In this document: in pieces, positions 11,053-19,327 of the stretch | Position numbering within the stretch: the first letter of the stretch is position 1 | How the letters are laid out: every line of letters begins with the position of its first letter | Source of the DNA: Nitrobacter sp. 62-23 | GTDB taxonomy: Bacteria > Pseudomonadota > Alphaproteobacteria > Rhizobiales > Xanthobacteraceae | Reading direction: 5' to 3' | NCBI RefSeq assembly: GCF_001897285.1 | Contig: NZ_MKSM01000131.1 | Span: 16,887-80,886 of the forward strand | Length of the DNA: 64,000 bases | Program-made: the position numbers and the translations under genes | The notes under the pieces: generated by a model | What the model was told of the DNA's origin: nothing | The model's database searches: none | The model's input: only the letters and a program-made list of their open reading frames with translations

Positions 11053-11346
11053 GGAAAAGTCCGCAGGGGGGAGAACGGACGCAGACGCAACGAACGAATC
11101 ACGCAGTGCTTGATGGATATTCTGTGGAAAAGATCGGCGAAGTCCAGCACTTTGCGGCACGAATATGACGCTGCCTGTTGGGATTTCCACCGATGCGATC
11201 GTCTCAGCGATTCAGAAAGAAGATCGCTGGAAATGGAGAGACCCGCCAGAGAGGACAGCCGCCGACCGTCGATCGTTCGAAAATCCATTATTATTTATGG
11301 GCATTTCTGGAAATCGAGCGGTTCAAGGCGAAAGGCCATAAAGCGT

Positions 11347-11381
11347 AAAAAAAGCCCGACCGCCGATCAAGGCAGCCGGGC
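11347..11381 (-). terminator. Intrinsic terminator (minus strand)
   Basis: On the minus strand GCCCGGCTGCC, loop TTGATC, GGCGGTCGGGC (two G-U pairs) is followed by seven T residues. No protein gene precedes it on this strand for more than 800 bp, which is why a small RNA is suspected. Confidence 0.75.
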
Positions 11382-11478
11382 AAGTGGGGGGAAACAGGCC
11401 CAGGGCGGGCCCGAGTATCGCCAGGATGGTCTCCTACCGGCGATTCATGACGGCCCCCGTACCGGACCGAATCGAAGC
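11347..11478 (-). ncRNA. Putative FixK/FNR-controlled small RNA
   Basis: The extent is inferred. The 5' end is placed 41.5 bp from the centre of the box at 11513-11526, and a TAGCAT element falls at -12 to -7. The 3' end is the intrinsic terminator at 11347-11381. The roughly 130-nt transcript contains a 4-codon frame (MNRR) but no credible protein. This is a prediction only; a longer leader or no transcript at all remain possible. Confidence 0.35.
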
Positions 11479-11512
11479 GGGATCATGCTAGCCGCACGTG
11501 CGGCTCAAAAAA

Positions 11513-11526
11513 TTGCGCTAGATCAA
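11513..11526. promoter_or_regulatory. FixK/FNR-type box
   Basis: TTGCGCTAGATCAA fits the rhizobial FixK2/FNR consensus TTG-N8-CAA well. Read on the minus strand, a TAGCAT -10-like element sits 22 bp beyond the box, as in class II FNR promoters. A weaker TATGCT lies about 20 bp away on the plus side. Confidence 0.6.
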
Positions 11527-11921
11527 TGCCTCTTGAACCGGATGGGTATGCTTGCCGGTTTCCCGAATCGGGTGGCCATGGATGGGTCGATCCTGACCAT
11601 GCAGGGCGCGGAAGTTCGGCGACATTCACTCGGCCTTGCACCCGGCCTGGTCCGTCTCCCCTCGGCCGTGGCGGGCCTTTCCCTGGAAACAGCTTCACCC
11701 CGTCGTATTCTCACGCAAAGCCACTCATGTGCCCGTTGACGCATGCGCCTGCTGACGCTTGCGGATGCCATCCGATCGTTCACGCCCGCGCTGCCGCTAT
11801 CCTGAGAGGCGTGTTTCTGATTCAGCAGAGCACGATTCCCAAAAGCGGAATTTGTTTTTGAAAAATATTGTTATTAATCAATAATATAAAAGACGAATCT
11901 GTTGATGTTGTTGAAACAGAC

Positions 11922-12013
11922 TCCAGCCCTTTCCTCTTCTGATGGAATCAGAAGCGAAGCTCTTTTTTGACGCGTTTCTTTACACGAACCAGTAGCTTCG
12001 CCTGAAACGTTCC
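11922..12013 (+). repeat. Palindromic repeat, family R1 (copy 2)
   Basis: It has the CTTCTGATGGAATCAGAAG core followed by TTTTTTGACGCG, a TTTACACGAACC segment and TTCGCCTGAAACG, as in the other copies. It is slightly shorter in the spacer. Confidence 0.75.
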
Positions 12014-12083
12014 AGCAACGGAGGAACTCAATGAGCTGCAATGCTCAGTGAGTTGTAATAATAAGGAGCTGCAATAATGAAGA

Positions 12084-12113
12084 GACCCGCCCGGGGGGAC
12101 AACCGGGCGGGTC
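12084..12113. terminator. Strong GC hairpin downstream of the subtilase gene
   Basis: GACCCGCCC / GGGCGGGTC has perfect 9-bp arms with a 12-nt loop. On the minus strand it lies 140 bp after the subtilase stop and is followed by TCTTCATTATT, so it may end that transcript. On the plus strand a 25-codon frame (12077-12154, after AAGGAG) runs through it. Confidence 0.45.
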
Positions 12114-12254
12114 AAGCCATATGGGCGCTGGGGTGGATGGGCGCTCGCGCCTGATACAGCCTCAGGGAGTTTTGGCTCCCACATTGCTTCTGTCGTCGCG
12201 CCTCCGGAAAACGTTCAAGGCGGTTCTTATTTTTTTACGATCCGGAAAGACTGA

Positions 12255-14141
12255 TTATTTGGCGGAGGCAGCATCCGCAGGCAGGTCGGTGCTCGCCGCG
12301 GGCGCGGGTAATGACCGGTCCGCAGGGGTCGCGGGCTCCGCCTCGCCGGGGGTTGAAGCGGATGCGGCAGCGGCATCGGATGCGGTGGCGGGCGACGCGG
12401 GGTCGGACACCGTACTGACCGGCGCGGTTTCGTCCGCCGCGGAGACCGCGCCATCCGCCGCGGCCTTCACGGCCCCGTACCCATTCGCCTCGCCGGCGCC
12501 GAACAGATCGTCGCGGCCGGGCGCGCCGAGATCGCGCGCGCTTGTCGTCAGGATGGCGCGAACGTCCGCCGGCTTCAGCGCCGGATTGCGCTCCAGCACC
12601 AACGCCGCGAGGCCGCTGACATAGGCGGCGGAGAACGAGGTGCCCGATGTCATCTGGTATTTTCCGCCGGGCGCGGGAAGGAAGATATCGACGCCGGGAG
12701 CAGCGACCGCGATATGGCCACCGCGGTTGGAAGCTGCAAACAGACGGTCGTCGACATCGGTCGCGCTGACCGCGATCACACCGGCGTCGGCGGCCGGATA
12801 GAGCGGCGGCGATTTGGGACCGGCATTGCCGCTCGCGGCCACCATGACGATATCCTTTGCCACCAGGGCGGCGACACCGCGCGAGACCAGCGTATCCTTA
12901 GGACCGGCGAAGCTCATATTGACGACACGCGCGCCATGAGCCGCCGCATAGTCGAGGCTCCTGAGGATCGTGAACGACGTGCTCTCGGCCGCACCTTGCG
13001 TCACGCCGAACGCGCGGATCGCAAGAATTCGAGCCGATGGCGCACTCCCCATCAGCCGCGCATGGGCGACGATCGCGCCGGCAATGCCGGTGCCGTGTAC
13101 GTGCGGCCCATCCCTGGCATCGAGCGCATCGAAACTCCCGGCAATCGAGCCTTCCAGTTCGGGATGATCGGCGTCGATCGCGGAATCGATCACCGCGACG
13201 ACGACGCCTTTGCCGTGCGCCAGCGTATGAGCTTCCGGAATCCTCAGCTTCGCCAGCGCATATTGCGCGGGGTCGCCTTCGGCGACCGCAGCCGCCGCAT
13301 TCTGGTCCTGCAGGACGTAACGGAAATTCGGCTGCACCGAGCGGATGGCGGCATCGGCGCGCAATTCCCGCTGCACATCCTCGACCGGTCTGCGGCCGGC
13401 AATGCGGAACAGGCTGACCGTGCTGCCGGTCAACGCAACATTCTGCGAGGCGATACGTACAAGCCGGTGCCTCCGCGCCAGCGCGGCGAGTTGCGCATCG
13501 GGCATGGCGGCGGTTTCGGCCACGATCTGGCCGGGCAGATAGTTGCGCGGCGCAGCCGTTTGCCCCGCATTCCGTCGAGGTCCGCCATTCTGATCCCGCG
13601 GCGGCGGGCCATTGCCTCCGAGGTCGGCGACAAACGGACGTCCGTTGCATTCGCCACTCATCACGCCGTCGCCGCGCGCGCAAACCGGATAGGTGTTGGG
13701 GGCGTAGCGAACATAGGGCAGGCCTGAGGCGGTGACCGCGGTGACCGGCTTCCGCGGTTTCGGCTTGCGGTCAACCGTCTTGCGGCGCGGGGGGCGCGAT
13801 CGCCGGCCATCCGCCGGTTCGTCCTCGCGTTCGATGATGCGATAAGGAGCTTCGCTATAGGGAGCTTCGATCGCCCCCAGCGGCAGTCCATAACCCAAAC
13901 CGCCATACCCCAGCCCGATGCCACGATGGCCCCAGCCCGGGTGGTAGCCGCCACCCATCCCGCCGCGTCCGGGCCTCATGCCGTCGCGCGATCCGAACGC
14001 CGAAGACGCCCTGGATCCTCCTTGCATGATGGTTTGCGCGTGAACTGCGGGAGCATCGAATCCAGCGAGCCAACACAGACCCGTCAAGGCAGCAGCGAGC
14101 ACGGCGCTCCATCTCGCTAGGCTCATCACGCGCTGACGCAT
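12255..14141 (-). CDS. Secreted subtilisin-like serine protease (family S8)
   Basis: A 628-residue exported protease. A signal peptide (residues 1-35, ending AVHAQ) is followed by a Gly/Arg/Tyr-rich linker (about 40-200) and a propeptide-like beta-alpha-beta region (about 204-278). The S8 catalytic domain has Asp319 in AVIDSAID, His349 in HVHGTGIAG and Ser502 in TSGTSFSAAYVSGL, with oxyanion Asn in SGNAGP. The C-terminal 70 residues are Ala/Ser/Pro-rich. I start at 14141 (MRQRVMSLARW) because it directly precedes the signal core; the frame extends to 14180. It lies 182 bp downstream of an anti-sigma/sigma pair on the same strand. The substrate is unknown. Confidence 0.88.
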   Translation of the reverse strand: MRQRVMSLARWSAVLAAALTGLCWLAGFDAPAVHAQTIMQGGSRASSAFGSRDGMRPGRGGMGGGYHPGWGHRGIGLGYGGLGYGLPLGAIEAPYSEAPYRIIEREDEPADGRRSRPPRRKTVDRKPKPRKPVTAVTASGLPYVRYAPNTYPVCARGDGVMSGECNGRPFVADLGGNGPPPRDQNGGPRRNAGQTAAPRNYLPGQIVAETAAMPDAQLAALARRHRLVRIASQNVALTGSTVSLFRIAGRRPVEDVQRELRADAAIRSVQPNFRYVLQDQNAAAAVAEGDPAQYALAKLRIPEAHTLAHGKGVVVAVIDSAIDADHPELEGSIAGSFDALDARDGPHVHGTGIAGAIVAHARLMGSAPSARILAIRAFGVTQGAAESTSFTILRSLDYAAAHGARVVNMSFAGPKDTLVSRGVAALVAKDIVMVAASGNAGPKSPPLYPAADAGVIAVSATDVDDRLFAASNRGGHIAVAAPGVDIFLPAPGGKYQMTSGTSFSAAYVSGLAALVLERNPALKPADVRAILTTSARDLGAPGRDDLFGAGEANGYGAVKAAADGAVSAADETAPVSTVSDPASPATASDAAAASASTPGEAEPATPADRSLPAPAASTDLPADAASAK

Positions 14142-14189
14142 CGCGCAATCCTCCATCGTGGCCCTGTAGTTTTCGAGCAAAAGTTTTCG

Positions 14190-14300
14190 AGCATCCTCGG
14201 GCTTGACCCCGGGAATGGATACCGGTTCGCGTGAAGAAACCCGACTTAAATCAAAATCTTGAAGCTGTTGCCTCTGATGGCATCAGAAGCGACAGGCCCC
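14190..14300 (-). repeat. Palindromic repeat, family R1 (copy 3, reverse)
   Basis: This copy is in opposite orientation, with core CTCTGATGGCATCAGAAG, ATCAAAAT and a GGTTCGCGTGAAGAAA block. It fills the gap between the anti-sigma and subtilase genes. Confidence 0.7.
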
Positions 14301-14323
14301 TAAAGAGCCCGCGCCATGGCCTG

Positions 14324-15019
14324 CTATCCGGCGGGAACCGCAAGATTGACGATCCTCTCACTCTGAAGCCTGCTGATCAGTTCACCGGAGTCCTTCGCGG
14401 CCTTGCCGTCGAAACGCAACTGGAACAGGCCGCCTCTGGATACCGAAACAATCGTCGCCTGATAGGAATCGAGCAGCGCGCTGATGTCGGACATGCGCGC
14501 CTCCGGCGCGAACCGCACCAACGCTTGCGGGCCCGAATCCGTGGTCAGCCCGCGGGTCAACGGCTTGTCCGGCGCAGAGGAGGACGCGGTCTGGAACGAA
14601 TGGTCTCCGTCCCTCGCCAGCATTGCGGCGATCACGCCGGCCTGAAGCAGCACTACGAGCCCGCCGACCGCGCCGCCCGCGGCCAGCATACGGGGCGAAA
14701 GTCCGGCAAAGAACTGCGATATCCGCACCGACAGGCCACGCGACATCGAAGCGCTTCGCGCCGGTTCGGCATCGATCGCGGCGAACAGCTTTTGCATCGC
14801 GCGCGCGGACGGCGCGCCCAGGTTTTCATTCAGCGAAATGGTTTCGGCATACTCCTGCTGGATGACCAGATACTGTTTCGCGAGGACCGGATCGTGTGCA
14901 AGCGCTTCCTCGACCCGGCGCGTGTCGCGCACGCTCAGCGTGCCGGCCGCATGCCACGGCAGCAGCGCCTCGACATCACCGGGGGCGTCCTTCACGATCT
15001 TCTTGTTCGCCGCCATCAT
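14324..15019 (-). CDS. Anti-sigma factor (membrane-anchored, zinc-less)
   Basis: A 231-residue bitopic protein. The N-terminal 90 residues resemble the anti-sigma domain (VEALLPWHAAGTLS...VEEALAHDP), but the usual HxxxCxxC zinc site is absent. A single membrane helix lies at about residues 111-134. The periplasmic C-terminal domain (167-231) has an order of short strands and helices (ALVRF, MSDISALLDSY, TIVSVSRG, GLFQLRF, GELISRL, IVNLAVP) that recalls subtilase propeptides. The ATG at 15019 overlaps the sigma-factor stop (ATGATGG), which fixes the start. It presumably sequesters the ECF factor encoded just upstream. Confidence 0.8.
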   Translation of the reverse strand: MMAANKKIVKDAPGDVEALLPWHAAGTLSVRDTRRVEEALAHDPVLAKQYLVIQQEYAETISLNENLGAPSARAMQKLFAAIDAEPARSASMSRGLSVRISQFFAGLSPRMLAAGGAVGGLVVLLQAGVIAAMLARDGDHSFQTASSSAPDKPLTRGLTTDSGPQALVRFAPEARMSDISALLDSYQATIVSVSRGGLFQLRFDGKAAKDSGELISRLQSERIVNLAVPAG

Positions 15020-15585
15020 GGCCAACCTCGTTCTACGCCGGCTGCCTTCAGCAGACCGGCCAATTTCTTGCGCGCATAAAACAACCGCGTCTTCACGGTG
15101 TTCTCGGGAATACCGACAATCTCTGCGACCTCTTCCACCGACTTCTCGTGGTAGTAGACAAGATCGACGATTTCCCGATGCTCAGCTGAAAGCTGCGTCA
15201 GGCACTCACGCAATGCGTTACTCGTATCCTTCTTCTGTACCGCCACCTCGGGATCGTCGGATTGATCCTCGATCGCATTGGCGGTCTCATCGTCCAGTTC
15301 GGCGTCCTTCCTGCGGCGCAGCGCCGACAGGGCCTTGAACCGCGTGATGGCCAGCAGCCAGGTAGAGACGGCGGATCGGCCCTCGAACTTGCCGGCCTGA
15401 CGCCAGACATCAAGAAAGACCTCACTGATAAGATCTTCCGCGACCTGTTCGTTTCTCACGAGCCTCAGTCCGAAACGAAACACCTTGACGTGGTGCCGCC
15501 CATACAGCACCTGCATAGCGAGGCGGTCGCCTTGAGCGATCCGGGCGATCAATGTCTCATCCGATGCCGCCTGTGCCGCACTCAC
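15016..15585 (-). CDS. ECF-type RNA polymerase sigma factor
   Basis: A 189-residue group-4 sigma factor. Region 2 is recognisable at about residues 25-95 (YGRHHVKVFRFGLRLV, then EDLISEVFLDVWRQAGKFEG and AVSTWLLAITRFKAL). Region 4 is at 125-180 (LSAEHREIVDLVYYHEKSVEEVAEI and PENTVKTRLFYARKKL). It overlaps its anti-sigma gene by four bases and lies in line with a secreted subtilase, suggesting an envelope-stress regulon. I see no clear autoregulatory promoter upstream. The ECF subgroup cannot be assigned from the sequence by eye. Confidence 0.92.
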   Translation of the reverse strand: MSAAQAASDETLIARIAQGDRLAMQVLYGRHHVKVFRFGLRLVRNEQVAEDLISEVFLDVWRQAGKFEGRSAVSTWLLAITRFKALSALRRRKDAELDDETANAIEDQSDDPEVAVQKKDTSNALRECLTQLSAEHREIVDLVYYHEKSVEEVAEIVGIPENTVKTRLFYARKKLAGLLKAAGVERGWP

Positions 15586-16101
15586 GGGCCGTCTCGTACA
15601 ATTGGTCGGGGTTGCGGGGCTGAAGGTTCGACTGGCAACGCAAATCTTCTCAAATTGTCGGCATCGGAATCAGGCGCGAGCTAGCGGTCCTATACTACCA
15701 TTTGCAACCCTAACAGAGTTCTGAATCGATCGTCGCGGACAGGCTTTGGCCCAACGCAGGTAGCACTCTACCAAGGATGAACCCGAATCAGCGGAAAGAG
15801 CAAGATGAACGGTAAAGGGCAAGATACCCTGAATGCCTGAAAGAGGATGGTGACACAAGCCAAGCGGGCTGGCGCCGTGGTCCCATGAGCGGAAATCTCG
15901 TGAAGAAATAAGCTTTTAGCGATCCCGCCGGCCGGCCAGAAGATACCAAAGCTAAAGACTTTTCCCCCTAGATTCCCACCAAGCTGCGTCGTCCACAGGC
16001 TGTATCCGGTCCACGCTCCTACCCGTACCGGTCCGGTCGCGACTCGGATTCAGGCGAGCAGAATATCGCTGCGTACGACGTGGGAACTCCAGGATAGAGA
16101 C
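15586..16101. other. 516-bp gap between divergent genes
   Basis: This is the divergent upstream region of the ECF sigma gene (minus) and the DUF2336 gene (plus). It must contain both promoters, but I recognise no consensus element, repeat or RNA. Short frames here lack ribosome-binding sites. Confidence 0.5.
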
Positions 16102-17214
16102 ATGGCTTCCAAATCGACTGCCTCCCCAGCAAGTCTGCTCGACGAACTTCAGACCGTTCTCGCCCATGGCACGGTGGCGCGGCGGGTCGAAACGCTGCGC
16201 CGGGTCACCGACCTGTTCCTGAACAACGCGGTCGACTATTCCGACGACCAGATCAGCGTCTTTGACGACGTGTTCAATTGCCTGAGCCGGCACATCGAGA
16301 CCTCGGCCAAAGCACTGCTCGCCAGACGCCTGGCTCCCATTGCCAAGGCTCCGCCACAGATCATTCACGCCCTCGCCTTCGACGATCAGATCGAGGTCGC
16401 AGCGCCCGTGCTGTCCCTGTCCGAGCGGCTCGGCGACGACGCGCTGGTTGAGAACGCCAGCAGCAAGAGCCAGGCTCATCTACTGGCCATCTCGATGCGG
16501 AGAGTCCTGAGCGGCGCGGTTACCGACATTCTGGTGGAGCGAGGCAACCGCGAAGTCGTCAGGAGCACCGTTAACAATCCGGGCGCGGAATTCTCCGAGC
16601 AGGGTTTCACGCGGCTCGTCGCCCGCGCCGAGACCGACGATGATCTCGCGGTCTGCGTCGGAAAGCGGCCGTCGATCCCGCGGCATCACTATCTGAAGCT
16701 GATCGCGAAAGCCTCCGCCTCGGTGAAGGCGCGTCTCGCCGCGGCCAACCCCGGTCGGGTGAACGATGTTTCCGCCGCCGTGAGCGAAGTGGCGCGGCAG
16801 GCCCGTTCGGCGCCCGGAGCCATCGGCGAGGATACCACCATCGCGCACGGGCTGGTCAGGTCTCTGTACGAAGACGGCCGACTCGATGAAAAGGAAGTCG
16901 CCTCATTCGCGAAGGCCGGGAAGTTCGACGAAACCAACGCCGCCATCGCCTGCCTCGCCAAAGTCTCGGTCGCCGTCGCCGAGAAAATGATGATCGAATC
17001 CAAAACCGAAGGCGTGCTCATTCTGGCCAAGGTCAGCGGGCTGTCCTGGCCGACCGTCAAAACCATCATTGCCATGCGCAAGGACCTGGCGGACATCGAA
17101 ATCGCGGATATCGATGCCGCGGAGCGGACCTATGAACGTCTGCGCCCGTCCACGGCGCAGCAGGTGCTGCGTTTTCACCGGACGCAACAGGCGGCTGACC
17201 CGAGCCCCGCCTGA
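16102..17214 (+). CDS. DUF2336 domain protein
   Basis: A 370-residue soluble protein. The N-terminal two-thirds is a helical region of the DUF2336 type, with HEAT-like pairs such as RRVETLRRVTDLFLNN, DDVFNCLSRHIETSAKALLARRLAP, and DDQIEVAAPVLSLSERLGDDALVENA. The family is common in Rhizobiales and is usually annotated only by its DUF. There is no signal peptide or membrane segment. It stands alone, with 248 bp before the next start. Its function is unknown; the repeat architecture suggests a protein-binding scaffold, which is inference. Confidence 0.8.
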   Translation: MASKSTASPASLLDELQTVLAHGTVARRVETLRRVTDLFLNNAVDYSDDQISVFDDVFNCLSRHIETSAKALLARRLAPIAKAPPQIIHALAFDDQIEVAAPVLSLSERLGDDALVENASSKSQAHLLAISMRRVLSGAVTDILVERGNREVVRSTVNNPGAEFSEQGFTRLVARAETDDDLAVCVGKRPSIPRHHYLKLIAKASASVKARLAAANPGRVNDVSAAVSEVARQARSAPGAIGEDTTIAHGLVRSLYEDGRLDEKEVASFAKAGKFDETNAAIACLAKVSVAVAEKMMIESKTEGVLILAKVSGLSWPTVKTIIAMRKDLADIEIADIDAAERTYERLRPSTAQQVLRFHRTQQAADPSPA

Positions 17215-17462
17215 CGCGCTGAACGCCTGTTTGAAAAGTTTGCTTCCGGGTGTCCCGGGCGCGCTGCGGCACGAGGTGATGCTGCGCTGCGTCCGGGGAC
17301 GGCCGGGAGATGCCCGGTGACTTTCCAACAGACTCTCAGCCCAAACAGACTCTCAGCGCCGCGATTTCGCCACGATCGTTGAAATTCCCTTTTTTTGCCC
17401 CGGTATGGCCACGGCCGGCGTTTCTTTTGTCGACCGATCGGCTGACAAACGGGGAGATTGCC

Positions 17463-18143
17463 ATGAGTATCAAGGCCAGCGGGCGCTCGGCGTTGATCAT
17501 CGCCGCGGGACTTTGGTTGGGTTTCGCGGGACCGATGCGCGCGACCGACAGCGCGGCGGAACCGGCCGGTTTGACCTCCCACACTGAAAGCGCCGGAGCA
17601 CCGGTCAAGCTCAGCCCCAACAACAAGTCACACAAGCGGCACGCACGAACGCGGAAATCGACCAGGCCGGAAACGAAAGCCCACGAGACGACAGCGGCTG
17701 AGCACAGCGACAGGCGGACCCCGCTGCCGCCGGCGGTCGCCGACGCAAATGCCAACGCCGAAATGCCCGGCGGAATCGAGGATTCGCCCAAGACCGAAGC
17801 CGGTGCGCTCGCCAGCAGCGCCGGCCAGATGCTGTCCATCAACCAGGGCAATCCTGCGCCGCAAGCCGGCGATACAAACGCCGCGGCCGTTGCGGAAATC
17901 GTTTCTCCCGACGAACTCAACGAAATCGACCGCGCCCTGATCGACGACAAGCCCGCCGAAGCTCATCTCGCTTTGGCGTCCATCGACATCGCGCCGTCGG
18001 CGAGCAGCGCCGATTCCGCTGCGCAGGCGGTGACGGCGAGCGATAACTCCACCTGGAACCACACCTCCCTGATCGGCAAGATCTTCATCGCCTTCGGCGG
18101 CCTGCTCACGCTCGGCTCCGCCGCGCGGATGTTCATGGCCTGA
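17463..18143 (+). CDS. Hypothetical exported/bitopic protein with C-terminal membrane segment
   Basis: A 226-residue protein that I do not recognise. It has an N-terminal signal-like stretch ([18 protein letters not shown]), then a long hydrophilic, basic and then Ala/Glu-rich low-complexity region (residues 30-190). A C-terminal hydrophobic segment ([23 protein letters not shown]) makes it bitopic. The start at 17463 follows GGGGAGATTGCC, a good ribosome-binding site, so the longer frame from 17310 is not used. It sits between the DUF2336 gene and an enoyl-CoA hydratase and is probably transcribed on its own. Confidence 0.7.
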   Translation: MSIKASGRSALIIAAGLWLGFAGPMRATDSAAEPAGLTSHTESAGAPVKLSPNNKSHKRHARTRKSTRPETKAHETTAAEHSDRRTPLPPAVADANANAEMPGGIEDSPKTEAGALASSAGQMLSINQGNPAPQAGDTNAAAVAEIVSPDELNEIDRALIDDKPAEAHLALASIDIAPSASSADSAAQAVTASDNSTWNHTSLIGKIFIAFGGLLTLGSAARMFMA

Positions 18144-18327
18144 TCTCGCGTTCGTACCGCCCGAAAGCCGGCCGATATTTCCGTTCTCCCCGCTGTGGTC
18201 CGCCGCCCCTCGCTGGGACCAGCGTTTGCATCGGCGTCGCAGGCCAGCGCACCTTGCGGCGTCGCTTGACCGCGGGCACATTGCCAACCGACACACATCC
18301 GTCGCGGCATGCAGCGGGAGAAGCGGG

Positions 18328-19113
18328 ATGGCCATGAGCACGTTCGAGCACATCGTCGTCGAGAGAAAGGACGCGGTCGGCATCATCAGGCTGAACCGGC
18401 CGAAAATGCTCAATGCGCTGTCATTCGCGGTGTTTCGCGAAATCGCCGACGCCATGGACGATCTCGAGGCCGACGACGGCATCGGCTGCATCCTGATCAC
18501 CGGCAATGAAAAGGCTTTCGCAGCCGGCGCCGACATCAAGGAAATGCAGCCGAAAAACTTCATCGACATGTTCAGCGAGGACTTCCAGGCGATCGGCGGC
18601 GACCGCGTCGCCAGATGCCGCAAGCCGACCATCGCAGCGGTGAGCGGCTATGCGCTCGGCGGCGGCTGCGAACTCGCCATGATGTGCGACATCATCATCG
18701 CCTCTGACACCGCGAAATTCGGCCAGCCCGAAATCACGCTCGGCACCATACCCGGCATCGGCGGCACGCAGCGTCTGGCCCGCGCCGTCGGCAAGGCCAA
18801 GGCGATGGACCTCTGTCTCACCGGGCGGATGATGGACGCGGCGGAAGCCGAGCGATCGGGTCTTGTGAGCCGTATTGTGCCCGTCGACACACTGATGGGC
18901 GAGGCAATCGCAGCAGCCGAGAAGATCGCCTCGATGTCCCGTCCCGCCGCGGCGATGGCCAAGAGCGCTGTCAATCGCGCTTTCGAGACGACGCTGTCCG
19001 AAGGACTGAACGTCGAACGCGACCTGTTCCGTTCAACCTTCGCGCTGGAGGATCGCGCCGAAGGCATGGCGGCGTTCGTCGAAAAGCGCAAGCCGTCGAA
19101 CAAGAACCGATAA
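18328..19113 (+). CDS. Enoyl-CoA hydratase (crotonase family)
   Basis: A 261-residue cytoplasmic enzyme that hydrates trans-2-enoyl-CoA in beta-oxidation. The oxyanion-hole sequences AGADIKEM (about residue 66) and [11 protein letters not shown] (about 108) are present. Both catalytic glutamates of true hydratases can be seen, one in GCELA and one in [20 protein letters not shown]. It is therefore an active hydratase rather than an isomerase-only member. The ATG at 18328 lies 7 bp after GGGAG; 18334 is an alternative. An R1 repeat follows the gene. Confidence 0.93.
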   Translation: MAMSTFEHIVVERKDAVGIIRLNRPKMLNALSFAVFREIADAMDDLEADDGIGCILITGNEKAFAAGADIKEMQPKNFIDMFSEDFQAIGGDRVARCRKPTIAAVSGYALGGGCELAMMCDIIIASDTAKFGQPEITLGTIPGIGGTQRLARAVGKAKAMDLCLTGRMMDAAEAERSGLVSRIVPVDTLMGEAIAAAEKIASMSRPAAAMAKSAVNRAFETTLSEGLNVERDLFRSTFALEDRAEGMAAFVEKRKPSNKNR

Positions 19114-19216
19114 CCGGAAAACCCGCGTCGGCGTATCCGCTCCGGGCAGACGGCGTGATACGCGGCTTGACCGGCGTATCAATCTATCTTCGCGATATTC
19201 TTTTGAATACCGCCCC

Positions 19217-19319
19217 AGAGCCTTTCCGCTTCTGATGGAATCAGAAGCGAAACTCTATGTTTTGATTTGACGCGTTTTCTTTACGCGAACCGGTAGCCAC
19301 TTCGCTTGAAAACGCTCTA
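19217..19319 (+). repeat. Palindromic repeat, family R1 (copy 4, best preserved)
   Basis: This copy is bounded by AGAGC and GCTCT inverted ends. Inside are the CTTCTGATGGAATCAGAAG core, TTTTGATTTGACGCGTTTTC, TTACGCGAACCGGT and CCACTTCGCTTGAAAACG. It lies between two convergent genes. Confidence 0.85.
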
Positions 19320-19327
19320 ACGACGGC

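Larger units (their letters stand above)
11053..12254. other. 1.2-kb non-coding region
   Basis: No open frame here has convincing protein character. The region holds a minus-strand intrinsic terminator, a perfect 16-bp palindrome (11490-11505), a FixK/FNR-type box, an AT-rich stretch near 11855-11900, an R1 repeat and a strong GC hairpin. These are listed separately. Confidence 0.6.

Noticed and set aside
11483..11861. Short open frames in the 11-12 kb gap as genes
   Set aside because: They have no ribosome-binding sites, show Pro/Arg-rich shadow composition, and extend into repeats.
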